From contig CANRAT010000014.1 in assembly GCA_947628685.1 (NCBI GenBank), positions 1 through 25,416 on the forward strand: DNA of 25,416 nucleotides. Direction: 5' to 3'. Position numbers and translations under genes: made by a program. How positions within the stretch are numbered: position 1 is the first letter of the stretch; each line of letters begins with the position of its first letter. Source of the DNA: an uncultured Bacilli bacterium. Lineage in GTDB: Bacteria; Bacillota_I; Bacilli_A; RF39; UBA660. Below, in pieces: positions 8,066-15,801 of this stretch. Under the pieces are notes generated by a model. It did no database searches and was not told the origin of the DNA. It was given only the letters and a program-made list of their open reading frames with translations.

Positions 8066-8418
8066 CTATTTATTCCAATCATACTTCCAAGTATCGATGA
8101 TGCAATTAATATTAAATAAAATAATAGATATTTTAATTTAAAAGAATTATTAAGTACTAGAATGTTAAATATTATAAGTAATAAAGAAAATATTACTCCT
8201 AGTTTTAATCCTTCTAAGAATCCTTTTTTGTTTGTTCTTTTACCTATATAAAATCCACCAATAAGTAAACCTATAATAGGTATAATAATTTTAACAATAG
8301 ACATAACCTTATCACTAAATATATTAAAATAACTAAAAATAGTTGATATAAATGTAAGTATTAATATACTCGTTATTATATAAATAAAAGAAAAACCTAA
8401 TTTTTTTAAATATTTCAC
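8053..8418 (-). CDS. TIGR04086-like (YrzE-type) integral membrane protein
   Basis: A 121-residue protein with four hydrophobic segments and little else. The pattern 'GGFYIGKRTNKKGFLEGLKLG' around the second and third helices and a final 'LGSMIGIN' match the TIGR04086 family of small Bacillota membrane proteins of unknown function. The start is taken as GTG at 8418-8416 (read on the minus strand), because AGGTGAT lies just upstream; the frame extends further but without a ribosome site. It is divergent from the DUF421 gene at 8491. Confidence 0.65.
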   Translation of the reverse strand: MKYLKKLGFSFIYIITSILILTFISTIFSYFNIFSDKVMSIVKIIIPIIGLLIGGFYIGKRTNKKGFLEGLKLGVIFSLLLIIFNILVLNNSFKLKYLLFYLILIASSILGSMIGINRKRV

Positions 8419-8490
8419 GTTATCACCTATTAAAAAATATTCTATTGTATAAAAAAATATTCTAAAGAACAATATATATTAGGTGATAAA

Positions 8491-9120
8491 ATGTACTTTA
8501 CTTTAATATTAAAGACAATATTTATGTACTTTTTTATAATATTTGTATATAGAATAATGGGTAAAAAAGAAGTAGGTCAACTAAGTATAGTAGACTTAAT
8601 TGTATCAATTTTAATTGCTGAATTAATAGCCCTCTCAATAGAAACAGAAGAAAAAAGTATATTAATATCAGTAATACCTATATTGGTATTAGTTGTAGTA
8701 CAAATAGTTTTAAGTTATATAACACTCAAAAATGATAAAATAAGAAATATAATAGATGGTAAACCTATTATAATAATAAAGAATGGTAAATTAAATTTTA
8801 CTGAAATGTCTAAACTTAGATACTCATTAGATGATTTATTAACGCAACTTCGCTTGCAGGGCGTTAAAAGTATCGATAAAGTAAAATATGCAGTACTTGA
8901 AAATAATGGTAATTTATCTGTCTTTAAAGATGATTCAGATTATCCTTTACCACTCATATTAGATGGCGTAATTGACTATAACGTATTAAAAGAAATAAAT
9001 AAAGATTATAACTGGATCATAAATATACTAAAGAAGAAAAATATAGAGTTAAACGATGTATTTTATGCTTTTTATACTAATGGAAAGACATTTATAATAG
9101 ATAAATCACAGTTGCTTTAA
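8491..9120 (+). CDS. DUF421 (YetF/YdfR-like) membrane protein
   Basis: 209 residues. Three N-terminal helices (about 5-85) contain the family hallmark 'RIMGKKEVGQLSIVDLIVSI'. A cytoplasmic alpha/beta domain follows, with 'GKPIIIIKNGKL' and then 'LDDLLTQLRLQGVKSIDKVKYAVLE', the central DUF421 signature. In Bacillus, proteins of this family (YetF) are linked to spore envelope or membrane functions; the biochemical role is unknown. The start has AGGTGATAAA directly in front. It is monocistronic or coupled to uppS by a 38-base gap that contains a promoter. Confidence 0.85.
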   Translation: MYFTLILKTIFMYFFIIFVYRIMGKKEVGQLSIVDLIVSILIAELIALSIETEEKSILISVIPILVLVVVQIVLSYITLKNDKIRNIIDGKPIIIIKNGKLNFTEMSKLRYSLDDLLTQLRLQGVKSIDKVKYAVLENNGNLSVFKDDSDYPLPLILDGVIDYNVLKEINKDYNWIINILKKKNIELNDVFYAFYTNGKTFIIDKSQLL

Positions 9121-9141
9121 AATATATAAAAGTGGTATAAT
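9112..9141 (+). promoter_or_regulatory. Promoter for uppS
   Basis: TTGCTT (9112-9117), an 18-base spacer and TATAAT (9136-9141). The -35 lies over the DUF421 stop codon, and AAGAGGTG precedes the GTG start at 9159. Confidence 0.55.
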
Positions 9142-9158
9142 ACTTAAGAGGTGTTGAT

Positions 9159-9872
9159 GTGAATAATGAATTAAATATACCACGACATGTTGCAATAATA
9201 TTAGATGGCAATGGTAGATGGGCAACCTCTAGAGGCTTAAATAGAAGTTTAGGTCATAAAGCAGGATTTAAGAATTTACAAAAATTATCTAAACATATAT
9301 TTAAAAAAGGAGTAAAGATACTAAGTGTATTTGCCTTTTCAACTGAAAATTTTAAAAGATCTAAAGAAGAAGTAGATTATCTTATGAATTTACTTGTAAA
9401 TGATTTTAAAAAAATAATAGATAAAAATCAAAATGTCAAAATAGTATTTTCAGGTAGAAGAAATAACTTGAGAAGTGATGTTGTACGCTCAATTGAACAA
9501 ATTGAATCTACAACTAAAGAAAATACAGAATTTTTACTTAATATATGCTTTAATTATGGTGGAAAAAGTGATATAGTAGATGCTACTAAAAAAATAACAA
9601 AAGATATACTTAGTGGGAAAATAGCTATAGATGATATAAATGAAGAAAATTATATTAATTATTTATATAATTCTATTCCTGATATAGATTTATTGATAAG
9701 AACTAGTGGAGAACAAAGAATTAGTAATTTTATACTGTATCAAAGTGCATATGCAGAAATTTATTTCGCAAAAGCATTATTTCCAGATTTTAATTGTAAA
9801 GAGTTTGATAAAGTATTAAAAGATTATTCCACAAGAGATAGAAGATTTGGCGGAATTAAAAATTCTAATTAA
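9159..9872 (+). CDS. uppS: Isoprenyl transferase (undecaprenyl diphosphate synthase)
   Basis: Cis-prenyltransferase that condenses isopentenyl diphosphate onto farnesyl diphosphate to make the C55 lipid carrier for cell wall synthesis; it acts at the membrane face. 237 residues. The catalytic aspartate is D16 in I-I-L-D-G-N-G-R-W-A. The downstream signature R-T-S-G-E-Q-R-I-S-N-F binds the incoming isopentenyl diphosphate, and 'AEIYF' with the late acidic residue is present. The start is GTG at 9159 after GAGGTG. cdsA, its common neighbour, is not here. It supports the view that the organism makes peptidoglycan, unlike wall-less Mollicutes. Confidence 0.95.
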   Translation: MNNELNIPRHVAIILDGNGRWATSRGLNRSLGHKAGFKNLQKLSKHIFKKGVKILSVFAFSTENFKRSKEEVDYLMNLLVNDFKKIIDKNQNVKIVFSGRRNNLRSDVVRSIEQIESTTKENTEFLLNICFNYGGKSDIVDATKKITKDILSGKIAIDDINEENYINYLYNSIPDIDLLIRTSGEQRISNFILYQSAYAEIYFAKALFPDFNCKEFDKVLKDYSTRDRRFGGIKNSN

Positions 9873-9929
9873 AAGGATTGAAAAAAATATGTATTTGTGT
9901 TACTATTTATATAGTAAGGAGACGTGAGT

Positions 9930-10106
9930 ATGGAAATGGAAAACCAAAAAAAAGAATCTTTTCTATTTAAGAAACTTGATTTAGCCTTTGTTTACTTATT
10001 TGTATTTTTAGTTGGTATTGCAATTGTTTTAGCAATGACATCTTATTTAAACAGCAAAGTAAAAGAATTTAATGATAATTCAATGGCAGCTGCAATTGGA
10101 AAATAG
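9930..10106 (+). CDS. Small single-pass membrane protein of unknown function
   Basis: A 58-residue protein with a charged N-terminus (E, N, K), one hydrophobic helix (about residues 18-40, F-V-Y-L-F-V-F-L-V-G) and a polar tail ending in A-A-A-I-G-K. ATG 9930 is chosen because TAAGGAG (9915-9921) lies eight bases upstream; the in-frame GTG at 9924 is too close to that site. I do not recognise the family. The single helix with short flanks is compatible with a regulatory subunit or a small stress protein. It has no double-glycine or signal-peptidase site. Confidence 0.55.
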   Translation: MEMENQKKESFLFKKLDLAFVYLFVFLVGIAIVLAMTSYLNSKVKEFNDNSMAAAIGK

Positions 10107-10184
10107 TTTATATAATTAATGATATATAGAGAATTGTGTAGTGCAATTTTTCTTTTTTTATTATATAATAACTTTGGTGATTTT

Positions 10185-11312
10185 ATGATTTATTTAGATT
10201 ATAGTGCAACTACAAAAGTTAGTGATGAAGTATTAGATACATTCATAAAAAGTTCTAAAGAATTTATTGGTAATCCAAACTCGATACATTCATTAGGTGT
10301 AAAAAGTAAAAATATAATTAATAGTGCAACTAAGCAAATTGCAAATCTTTTGAGAGTTAAAGAAGATGAAATAATATATACAAGTGGTTCATCAGAATCT
10401 AATAATTTAGCATTAAAAGGTATTGCATTAAAATATAAAAATAGAGGTAAACATATAATAACTACTACTTTAGAACACTCATCGATCTCATCACCATTAA
10501 ATTATTTAAAAAATCTAGGTTATATTATAGATTATGTTAAACTAGATAATGATGGTAGAGTAGATTTAGATGATTTAAAGTCCTTAATAAGAGATGATAC
10601 AATACTTGTTACAATATGTGCGGTAAATAGTGAATTAGGAATACTTCAAGATATAAATAAAATAGGTGAAATAATAAAAAAATATCCAAAGTGTTACTTT
10701 CACAGTGATATAACACAAGCGATAGGTAAAGTAAAAATAGATTTAACCAATGTAGATTTAGCAAGTTTTTCTGCTCATAAATTTTTTGGTATAAAAGGTG
10801 TTGGCGCACTAATAAAAAAAGAAAAAATAGAACTTACTCCATTAATACATGGAGGAGTTAGTACAACAATTTATAGAAGTGGAACACCTGCCTTACCTTT
10901 AATAGTATCGCTATCTAAAGCAGTTCGTTTAGCGCTAGAAGATATAGATAAAAAATATGACTATGTTAAAGAATTAAATGACTATTTAAAAAATAAATTA
11001 ACCAAGTATGAACGTGTAACCATTAACAGTAATAAAAATTCAATTCCCCATATATTAAATATAAGTATATTAGGTGTTAAACCAGAAACAATGGTACATG
11101 CTTTGGAAAAATATGAAATATATATATCTACTAAAAGTGCATGTTCAACTCCAAATCAAAAATCAGAAGCAGTGTATGAATTAACAAAAGATATTGAAGC
11201 ATCAAAATCAAGTATAAGAATAAGTATATCTTATATAACAACTAAAGATGAAATAGATAATTTTATTAAATATTTTGATATTTGTTATAAAGAGTTAACA
11301 TGCCTAAGATAA
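10185..11312 (+). CDS. Cysteine desulfurase (NifS/IscS family, PLP-dependent)
   Basis: Removes sulfur from L-cysteine as a persulfide for Fe-S clusters or tRNA thiolation; cytosolic. 375 residues. It starts with the typical 'IYLDYSATTKV'. The PLP lysine is K199 in S-A-H-K-F-F-G-I-K-G, and H196-type residues precede it ('CYFHSDITQAIGK' holds the cofactor aspartate). The sulfur-carrying Cys is C320 in T-K-S-A-C-S-T-P. ATG 10185 is chosen for GGTGAT at 10176-10181 and because the 22 codons upstream encode unrelated hydrophobic sequence. A TATAAT at 10164-10169 is a likely -10. The last 13 bases overlap the pentapeptide gene. No iscU, sufU or thiI is adjacent, so the acceptor is unknown. Confidence 0.92.
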   Translation: MIYLDYSATTKVSDEVLDTFIKSSKEFIGNPNSIHSLGVKSKNIINSATKQIANLLRVKEDEIIYTSGSSESNNLALKGIALKYKNRGKHIITTTLEHSSISSPLNYLKNLGYIIDYVKLDNDGRVDLDDLKSLIRDDTILVTICAVNSELGILQDINKIGEIIKKYPKCYFHSDITQAIGKVKIDLTNVDLASFSAHKFFGIKGVGALIKKEKIELTPLIHGGVSTTIYRSGTPALPLIVSLSKAVRLALEDIDKKYDYVKELNDYLKNKLTKYERVTINSNKNSIPHILNISILGVKPETMVHALEKYEIYISTKSACSTPNQKSEAVYELTKDIEASKSSIRISISYITTKDEIDNFIKYFDICYKELTCLR

Positions 11313-11911
11313 ATATTCCAGTATTAGATGACTTAAACCATATAAAATATGATGGAACAAAAGAAAAAATAGAATCAAGTTTAATAGAAAATGAAACTAT
11401 TATATTAAATAATAAAATTATAAATAGTTCTAAATTTAATACAGTTTTATTTGCTGATAAGGAAATAAAGAATTCAAGTATAGATGATGTAGTATTTAAT
11501 AATTGTGATTTATCTAATATAGTTTTTTTAAATATGTCTTTATATAGAGTAGAATTTATAAATTGTAAGTTAGTTGGTACTAATTTTATAGATTGTACCT
11601 TAAATGATATATCAGTTAAAGATTCAATTTTTAATTATTCTAATTTTTCAAATAATAAAATAAAAAATATGGAAATAATAAATTCAAGTTTTATAGAGTC
11701 GAGTTTTTTAGAAACAAGTTTGAAAAATATAAATTTGTATAATGTTGACTTAAATAAAAGTGAAATATTAAATACCCCTCTTAAAGGAATAGATTTATCA
11801 AATTCTAATATAGAAGGGATAAAAATAGATTTAAATAGTTTAAAAGGAGTTTATATAAATATCAATCAATCTATGGATTTAGTTAATTTATTAGGAGTAA
11901 ATGTAAAATAG
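11300..11911 (+). CDS. Pentapeptide-repeat protein (Qnr/McbG-like fold)
   Basis: 203 residues with tandem five-residue repeats of the A(D/N)LXX type. From about residue 70 these include N-C-D-L-S-N, F-I-N-C-K-L, T-N-F-I-D-C, S-N-F-S-N and Y-N-V-D-L-N, and they predict a right-handed quadrilateral beta-helix. The ending 'LKGVYININQSMDLVNLLG' matches the C-terminal cap common in Bacillota pentapeptide proteins ('LKGVxVxxxQAxDLAxLLG'). Some members mimic DNA and protect gyrase, but many have no known role, and no resistance function can be claimed. It overlaps the desulfurase gene by 13 bases in another frame, so the two are co-expressed. Two terminators follow. Confidence 0.85.
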   Translation: MPKINIPVLDDLNHIKYDGTKEKIESSLIENETIILNNKIINSSKFNTVLFADKEIKNSSIDDVVFNNCDLSNIVFLNMSLYRVEFINCKLVGTNFIDCTLNDISVKDSIFNYSNFSNNKIKNMEIINSSFIESSFLETSLKNINLYNVDLNKSEILNTPLKGIDLSNSNIEGIKIDLNSLKGVYININQSMDLVNLLGVNVK

Positions 11912-11946
11912 TACATTTACTTTTCTTTACACTTATAAGTGTAAAG
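11897..11946 (+). terminator. Two tandem rho-independent terminators
   Basis: The first is GTAAATGTA (11897-11905) with TACATTTAC (11912-11920) followed by TTTTC; the stop codon lies in its loop. The second is CTTTACACTT (11925-11934) with AAGTGTAAAG (11937-11946), a perfect 10-bp stem followed by ATTTT. Confidence 0.75.
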
Positions 11947-11971
11947 ATTTTACTAAAAATATATAAAAATA

Positions 11972-12002
11972 TTGACAAGTATACTTATGAATTTGCTATA
12001 AT
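11972..12002 (+). promoter_or_regulatory. Promoter for folD
   Basis: TTGACA (11972-11977), a 19-base spacer and TATAAT (11997-12002) with an upstream TG (TTTGC) making an extended -10. GGAGAT precedes the folD ATG at 12037. Confidence 0.75.
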
Positions 12003-12036
12003 TAAGGTACAAGAAATATTTTATGGAGATGATTGA

Positions 12037-12873
12037 ATGAGTAATATAATGGTAGGCAAAGATTTAAGTGAACAAATAGAAGATGAAGTTAAACAATTCG
12101 CTAAACAATGTATTATAAGACCTTCTGTTGCAGTAATAGATATAGGTGAAAATCCTGACAATAAAAGATTTATAAAAGCGCACGAAAAAGCCTGCAATAG
12201 AGTCGGTATATATTTAAGACATTATGAATATGATATAGAAACATCAGAACTTACAATTATAAATAAAATAAAAGAATTAAATAATGATGATTATGTAAAT
12301 GGAATTATGATAGTTCTTCCTATACCAGAAAAATATAATGAAAAAAGATTAATAAATACTATTATCAATAGCAAAGATGTCGATGGATTAACTGATATAA
12401 ACGTTGGAAGACTTATGAGTGGTAGAAAATCAATTACTCCTTGTTCAGTACTTGGAATTATGGAATTACTTAAAAGTTATAATGTAGAATTAGAGGGCAA
12501 GGATGTAGTTATAGTAGGTAAAGGTAAATTAGTAGGTAGACCTTTAATTAATGTATTATTAAATGAAGGAGCAACAGTATCAGTATGTCATTCAAAAACA
12601 AACGATTTAAAGAAATATACAAGTAGTGCTGATATAGTTATATCTGCAACTGGAGTTAAAAACCTAATTACTGCAGATATGATTAAAGATGGAGCAGTAG
12701 TAGTAGATGTAGGTATTACTTTTGAAAAAGATAAAATCTATGGAGATGTAGATTTTGATAAAGTATCAAAAAAAGCATCACTAATAACTCCTATAGTTGG
12801 TGGTGTTGGACCTGTTACTATTGCAATGTTCTTAAAAAATACAATACTTTGTTATAACAATAATAAGAAATAA
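12037..12873 (+). CDS. folD: FolD-family methylenetetrahydrofolate dehydrogenase/cyclohydrolase, with altered catalytic positions
   Basis: Interconverts 5,10-methylene-, methenyl- and 10-formyl-tetrahydrofolate. 278 residues, the normal length. Family landmarks are I-N-S-K-D-V-D-G-L (holding the folate-site aspartate), 'ITPCSVLGIMELL', the NADP fold 'VIVGKGKLVGRPL', 'VCHSKT' and 'IVGGVGPVTIAM'. The catalytic segment usually reads Y-V-x-x-K-x-K-A (E. coli Y50, K54, K56). Here it reads F45-I-K-A-H49-E-K51-A, so the Tyr and the first Lys are replaced by Phe and His. GRS in the nucleotide loop is GKG. These changes may reduce cyclohydrolase activity. It is a single-gene unit with its own promoter and terminator. 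Confidence 0.88.
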   Translation: MSNIMVGKDLSEQIEDEVKQFAKQCIIRPSVAVIDIGENPDNKRFIKAHEKACNRVGIYLRHYEYDIETSELTIINKIKELNNDDYVNGIMIVLPIPEKYNEKRLINTIINSKDVDGLTDINVGRLMSGRKSITPCSVLGIMELLKSYNVELEGKDVVIVGKGKLVGRPLINVLLNEGATVSVCHSKTNDLKKYTSSADIVISATGVKNLITADMIKDGAVVVDVGITFEKDKIYGDVDFDKVSKKASLITPIVGGVGPVTIAMFLKNTILCYNNNKK

Positions 12874-12892
12874 ATATATTTCTTTTTTTTTT
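12865..12892 (+). terminator. Rho-independent terminator of folD
   Basis: AAGAAATA (12865-12872) pairs with TATTTCTT (12877-12884) over AATA, followed by a run of Ts to 12892. The stem includes the folD stop codon. The insertion element's left end follows at once. Confidence 0.75.
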
Positions 12893-12996
12893 ATCTACTA
12901 GGAAAGTGCTTGGTAAAAAATATAAAAAAGTAAGTGAAATATATTTACAAACATTTGTTTGCATGATATAATTATCTTATCAAGGGTGGTGGTACG

Positions 12997-14139
12997 ATGA
13001 ACATTATAAGAGGTTATATATTTAGATTATATCCTAACTTAGAACAACAAAAGTTAATAGAAAAGTCATTTGGTTGTTCAAGATTTATATATAATTATTT
13101 CTTAAATAAATATCCAAACTTTATAAATGCATATAAATGTTGCAATGAATTAAAAGATTTAACAAAAGAATATGAATGGTTAAAAGAAGTAGATAGTTGT
13201 TTACTTAGAAATAGTATATTTAATTTAGATAATGCATTTAAAAGATACAATGAAACTATAGGAAATAAACCAAAATTTAAATCAAAAAATAAAAGTAGAA
13301 AATCATATAAAACAAATAATATGATAAGTAGTTATAAAGGTAAAACATATAATTCAATAAAAATAGATTTAAATAAAAATATAATCATATTACCAAAACT
13401 AAAAGAAATAAAAATAAGAGGATATAGAAATTTAAGTGAAATAAAAGGAAATATAAAGAGTGCGACAATATATAAAGAAGCAAATAAATATTATGTAAGT
13501 ATAACAGTAGAAGATATTATAGAAGTACCTAAATTTATACCAACAAAAATAGTAGGAATAGATTTAGGAATAAAAGATTTAATAGTAACGAGTGATGGAA
13601 TAGTAAAAGAGAATAAAAAAGTAATAGAGAAATATGAAAAGAAAATAAAAGGATTAAATAGATGGTTATCAAGAAGTAAACTTGGAAGTAAAAACAAAAA
13701 TAAAGTAAAAATAAAATTAGGAAGAACCTATCAAAAATTAAAAAATGCAAGGAAATATCTCATACATTTAATAAGTAAAGAAATAGTTAGTGAAAATGAC
13801 ATAATAGTAACAGAGAAGTTAAAAATAAAAGAAATGGTAAAAGGACAACTTTCAAAAAAGATATATGATGCATCATGGGCAGAATTAATAAGAGAGTTAG
13901 AATATAAGAGTAAATGGAGAAACAAAAAATTTTATCAAATAGATACATATTATCCAAGTAGTCAAATATGTTCAAGATGTGGATATCAGAATAAAAAAGT
14001 AAAAGATTTAAGAATAAGAAAGTGGGAATGTCCAAACTGTTTAAACTTAAATGAAAGAGATTTGAGTGCAAGTATAAATATAATGTTTGAAGGTTTAAAA
14101 TTATATATGAAGAATGGCTTAGAACTGCAAGTCAAGTAA
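12997..14139 (+). CDS. tnpB: TnpB, RNA-guided RuvC nuclease of an IS605-family element
   Basis: 380 residues. An N-terminal helix-turn-helix/REC-like part ('FRLYPNLEQQKLIEKSFGCSRFIYN') comes first. A basic region follows, then a split RuvC domain with D189 (V-G-I-D-L-G), E273 (I-V-T-E-K-L) and D355 (N-E-R-D-L-S). A zinc ribbon interrupts the last part at C325/C328 and C345/C348. All three catalytic acids and all four zinc cysteines are present, so the nuclease looks intact. The family makes guided double-strand cuts next to a transposon-adjacent motif, using an omega RNA from the element's 3' end. The start is the ATG after GGTGGTGGTACG; the frame ends just before the omega RNA core. The third catalytic motif is DLSAS, whereas the sibling copy has the commoner DYNAS. 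Confidence 0.9.
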   Translation: MNIIRGYIFRLYPNLEQQKLIEKSFGCSRFIYNYFLNKYPNFINAYKCCNELKDLTKEYEWLKEVDSCLLRNSIFNLDNAFKRYNETIGNKPKFKSKNKSRKSYKTNNMISSYKGKTYNSIKIDLNKNIIILPKLKEIKIRGYRNLSEIKGNIKSATIYKEANKYYVSITVEDIIEVPKFIPTKIVGIDLGIKDLIVTSDGIVKENKKVIEKYEKKIKGLNRWLSRSKLGSKNKNKVKIKLGRTYQKLKNARKYLIHLISKEIVSENDIIVTEKLKIKEMVKGQLSKKIYDASWAELIRELEYKSKWRNKKFYQIDTYYPSSQICSRCGYQNKKVKDLRIRKWECPNCLNLNERDLSASINIMFEGLKLYMKNGLELQVK

Positions 14140-14271
14140 AATTTTGACTAATTAAAAATGTATTAGGGTAGCAACTATCCGAAGTTGGTCTATGGAGAGG
14201 CAAAGTCTCAATGAAGTAGAAAAAAATGCCAGTGATGGCATTTAGGTCAAAATTTATTTTGACTTTTGTTC
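14090..14271 (+). ncRNA. Omega RNA (TnpB guide RNA scaffold) at the right end of the element
   Basis: Sequence from the end of tnpB to the right end is kept nearly unchanged in the second copy (six differences in 272 bases from the 12-bp repeat to the end), including the non-coding part. It folds into clear stems: AAATGCCA (14224-14231) with TGGCATTT (14236-14243), and GTCAAAA (14246-14252) with TTTTGAC (14257-14263). The stretch 'GTTGGTCTATGGAGAGG' and 'TCAATGAAGTAG' resembles HEARO/omega RNA cores. The 5' boundary is an estimate. The guide would be the flank from 14272. Confidence 0.65.
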
Positions 14272-14273
14272 CT

Positions 14274-14299
14274 AAAAAATATTCACAAATAGTGAATAT
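14274..14299 (-). terminator. Minus-strand terminator downstream of a possible antisense RNA
   Basis: ATATTCAC (14279-14286) and GTGAATAT (14292-14299) form a perfect stem. Read on the minus strand the stem is followed by TTTTTTA, and on the plus strand no T-run follows, so it terminates leftward transcription. The only leftward gene nearby is tmcAL, over 300 bases away. An antisense RNA to the toxin-like unit would end here. Confidence 0.6.
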
Positions 14300-14303
14300 A
14301 GTA

Positions 14304-14333
14304 TTGATATGCATAGTATAAATTTGCTATAAT
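14304..14333 (+). promoter_or_regulatory. Promoter of the small hydrophobic peptide unit
   Basis: TTGATA (14304-14309), an 18-base spacer and TATAAT (14328-14333) with an extended TGC. Predicted start is near 14340, the first base of GGAACATT, which is complementary to AATGTTCC in the terminator region. Confidence 0.65.
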
Positions 14334-14392
14334 ATATATGGAACATTTGATTGAGTGTCGTCCTCCACTTTTAAATAGAGAGGTAGATATTG

Positions 14393-14485
14393 ATGAAAAC
14401 TAAAACTTTTATTATAAGAGTTTTGAAACTCATCTCCATAATTTTATTACTCTCTACCTTATTGGTGTTAGCAATAAAAAAATAG
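14393..14485 (+). CDS. 30-residue hydrophobic peptide, candidate type I toxin
   Basis: The peptide has a basic N-terminus (M-K-T-K-T), one membrane helix of about 20 residues rich in I and L, and a basic end (A-I-K-K). This is the usual shape of type I toxins (TxpA, BsrG, Fst, Ldr classes), though I see no sequence match to a named family. AGAGAGG (14377-14383) is a strong ribosome site nine bases before the ATG. The gene has its own promoter and terminator, giving a transcript of about 220 bases whose 5' and 3' ends are complementary. A minus-strand terminator on the far side suits an antisense RNA. It could instead be a small regulatory membrane peptide. Confidence 0.5.
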   Translation: MKTKTFIIRVLKLISIILLLSTLLVLAIKK

Positions 14486-14518
14486 GCACTCAAATAGAGT
14501 GTCAAAACTAATTTAATT

Positions 14519-14559
14519 AGAGACGGCATTCATTTTCAACTCGAATGTTCCTCTTTTTT
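14519..14559 (+). terminator. Terminator of the small hydrophobic peptide unit
   Basis: AGAG (14519-14522) with CTCT (14551-14554) and CATTC (14527-14531) with GAATG (14543-14547) form an interrupted stem followed by a T-run to 14559. AATGTTCC (14544-14551) can instead pair with the transcript's 5' end. Confidence 0.6.
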
Positions 14560-14602
14560 ATTATATGAAGTTTCCTTCACTACATTCATTATATAATATA
14601 TT

Positions 14603-15748
14603 TTATTTGTTGTCAAATATATTTTTCATAATAGGTTTTTCTTTGAATTCTTTTTCTATAAATCTTTTTTTATCTTTTATTTTTTTATTTAAAGACAATA
14701 TATTATTAATAGTTAAATCTTTATTTAGATATTTATCATCATAATTAGTTAAGATTTTAATATTTATATCTTTTTTAATCTTATTTAAGATATCTTTACC
14801 TTTTTTATTAAATCCTAATACTCTAATATAATCTAAGTTTAAATTAGATGTATCTTCTTTAGTAATAGATAACAATATAAAACAAAATATTCTTTTAATT
14901 CGATTATAAGTATATTTTTTAGTTTTAACTACATCTAATAATTCATCTAAAGAATTTACGTTATTTATATATTTTTTAATTCTATTTTGAATATTATTAT
15001 CTACTCCCTTAAATATAGTAAGATCATCAGTACTAATTATTTTATATTTTAAATAGTCAAAATAATCATCTAAAAATATAACATCACTTAAGTATTTTAA
15101 AGATTCTTTAGGTACATATTTTTTAATACTTTTATTTTTTTTAAGAAGTTCTCTAATACTAGTCGCACTAGTAATTCTACCTTCTATTTCTTTTGAATTA
15201 TAATTACTATTTCTTTTAATTGTAACAGGAGTAATATTATATTTATTTTTAATAATTTCTTTTATATATGATATTCCTAGTAAATCATTTGGAGTATCAA
15301 TAGTATATCCTATAATATCTTTTAATGCTTTAGATATTGCAGTAGGGTAGTTTACTTCATCTATATATTTTTTAACTAATTTATCAAATTCTTTATTATT
15401 AATTTCTACATTTGCTAGTTCAGTTAATTTTGATATATCATTAGATTCACTACCAAAAACTAAAACATCACACTTTAATTCATTTAATATTTTAATTGCT
15501 CCCATAGCAAATATATCCGCACTTTGAATAAACTTATATGGTAGTTCAACAATTAAATCAACACCATATTCTAGTGCGATTTCTGTCTTTTTAAACTTGT
15601 CTATTAAACTTAAATCTCCTCTTTCACATATCCATCCAGAAAGTACTAATATAATATTAGAATTTGGATACATTTCTTTAATCTTTTTTAAGTGATATAA
15701 ATGTCCATAGTGAAATGGATTATATTCACAAATAATACCTACATTCAT
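14603..15748 (-). CDS. tmcAL: tRNA(Met) cytidine acetate ligase (YlbM family)
   Basis: Activates acetate with ATP and acetylates the wobble cytidine (C34) of elongator tRNA-Met. 381 residues, near the family's usual 390-400. The nucleotidyltransferase-like N-terminus has the signature 'VGIICEYNPFHYGHLYHL' with the HxGH motif. It is followed by 'VLSGWICERGDLSLIDKFKKTEIAL' (usual form SGxFxQRGxPAxxxKWxRxxMAL) and 'LPYKFIQSADIFAMGAI'. A less conserved lysine-rich C-terminus follows. The start at 15748 is chosen because GGTGAT lies just upstream on the minus strand; nine more in-frame codons exist without a ribosome site. It is divergent from yceD-rpmF, the common arrangement in Bacillota, and no clear terminator of its own is seen before 14603. 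Confidence 0.92.
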   Translation of the reverse strand: MNVGIICEYNPFHYGHLYHLKKIKEMYPNSNIILVLSGWICERGDLSLIDKFKKTEIALEYGVDLIVELPYKFIQSADIFAMGAIKILNELKCDVLVFGSESNDISKLTELANVEINNKEFDKLVKKYIDEVNYPTAISKALKDIIGYTIDTPNDLLGISYIKEIIKNKYNITPVTIKRNSNYNSKEIEGRITSATSIRELLKKNKSIKKYVPKESLKYLSDVIFLDDYFDYLKYKIISTDDLTIFKGVDNNIQNRIKKYINNVNSLDELLDVVKTKKYTYNRIKRIFCFILLSITKEDTSNLNLDYIRVLGFNKKGKDILNKIKKDINIKILTNYDDKYLNKDLTINNILSLNKKIKDKKRFIEKEFKEKPIMKNIFDNK

Positions 15749-15801
15749 CGAATCACCATCACTACTATAGCACATTTTTTCTAAAATTGATAATAAATCT
15801 A

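Larger units (their letters stand above)
12893..14271 (+). mobile_element. IS605-family element carrying only tnpB (about 1.38 kb)
   Basis: The boundaries are set by comparison with the second copy at 22717-23241: homology begins at about ATCTA (12893) and stops after TTTTGTTC (14271), beyond which the two sites differ. The left end has AAAGTGCTTGGTAAAAAAT. A promoter follows (TTTACA 12944-12949, 17 bases, TATAAT 12967-12972) with the inverted repeat CAAACA-TT-TGTTTG in its spacer. No terminal inverted repeats or target duplication are seen, as expected for this family. There is no tnpA, so movement would need a transposase supplied in trans. Confidence 0.8.

Noticed and set aside
9930..10106. 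The 58-residue protein as a third bacteriocin precursor
   Set aside because: It has no double-glycine or signal peptidase site and is far from the exporter.
13787..14071. Minus-strand frames inside tnpB (several of 64-94 codons)
   Set aside because: They are low-complexity L/F/S-rich shadows of an AT-rich lysine-rich gene.
12893..14271. A tnpA transposase within the element
   Set aside because: The only long frame is tnpB; no Y1 HUH frame exists on either strand near it.
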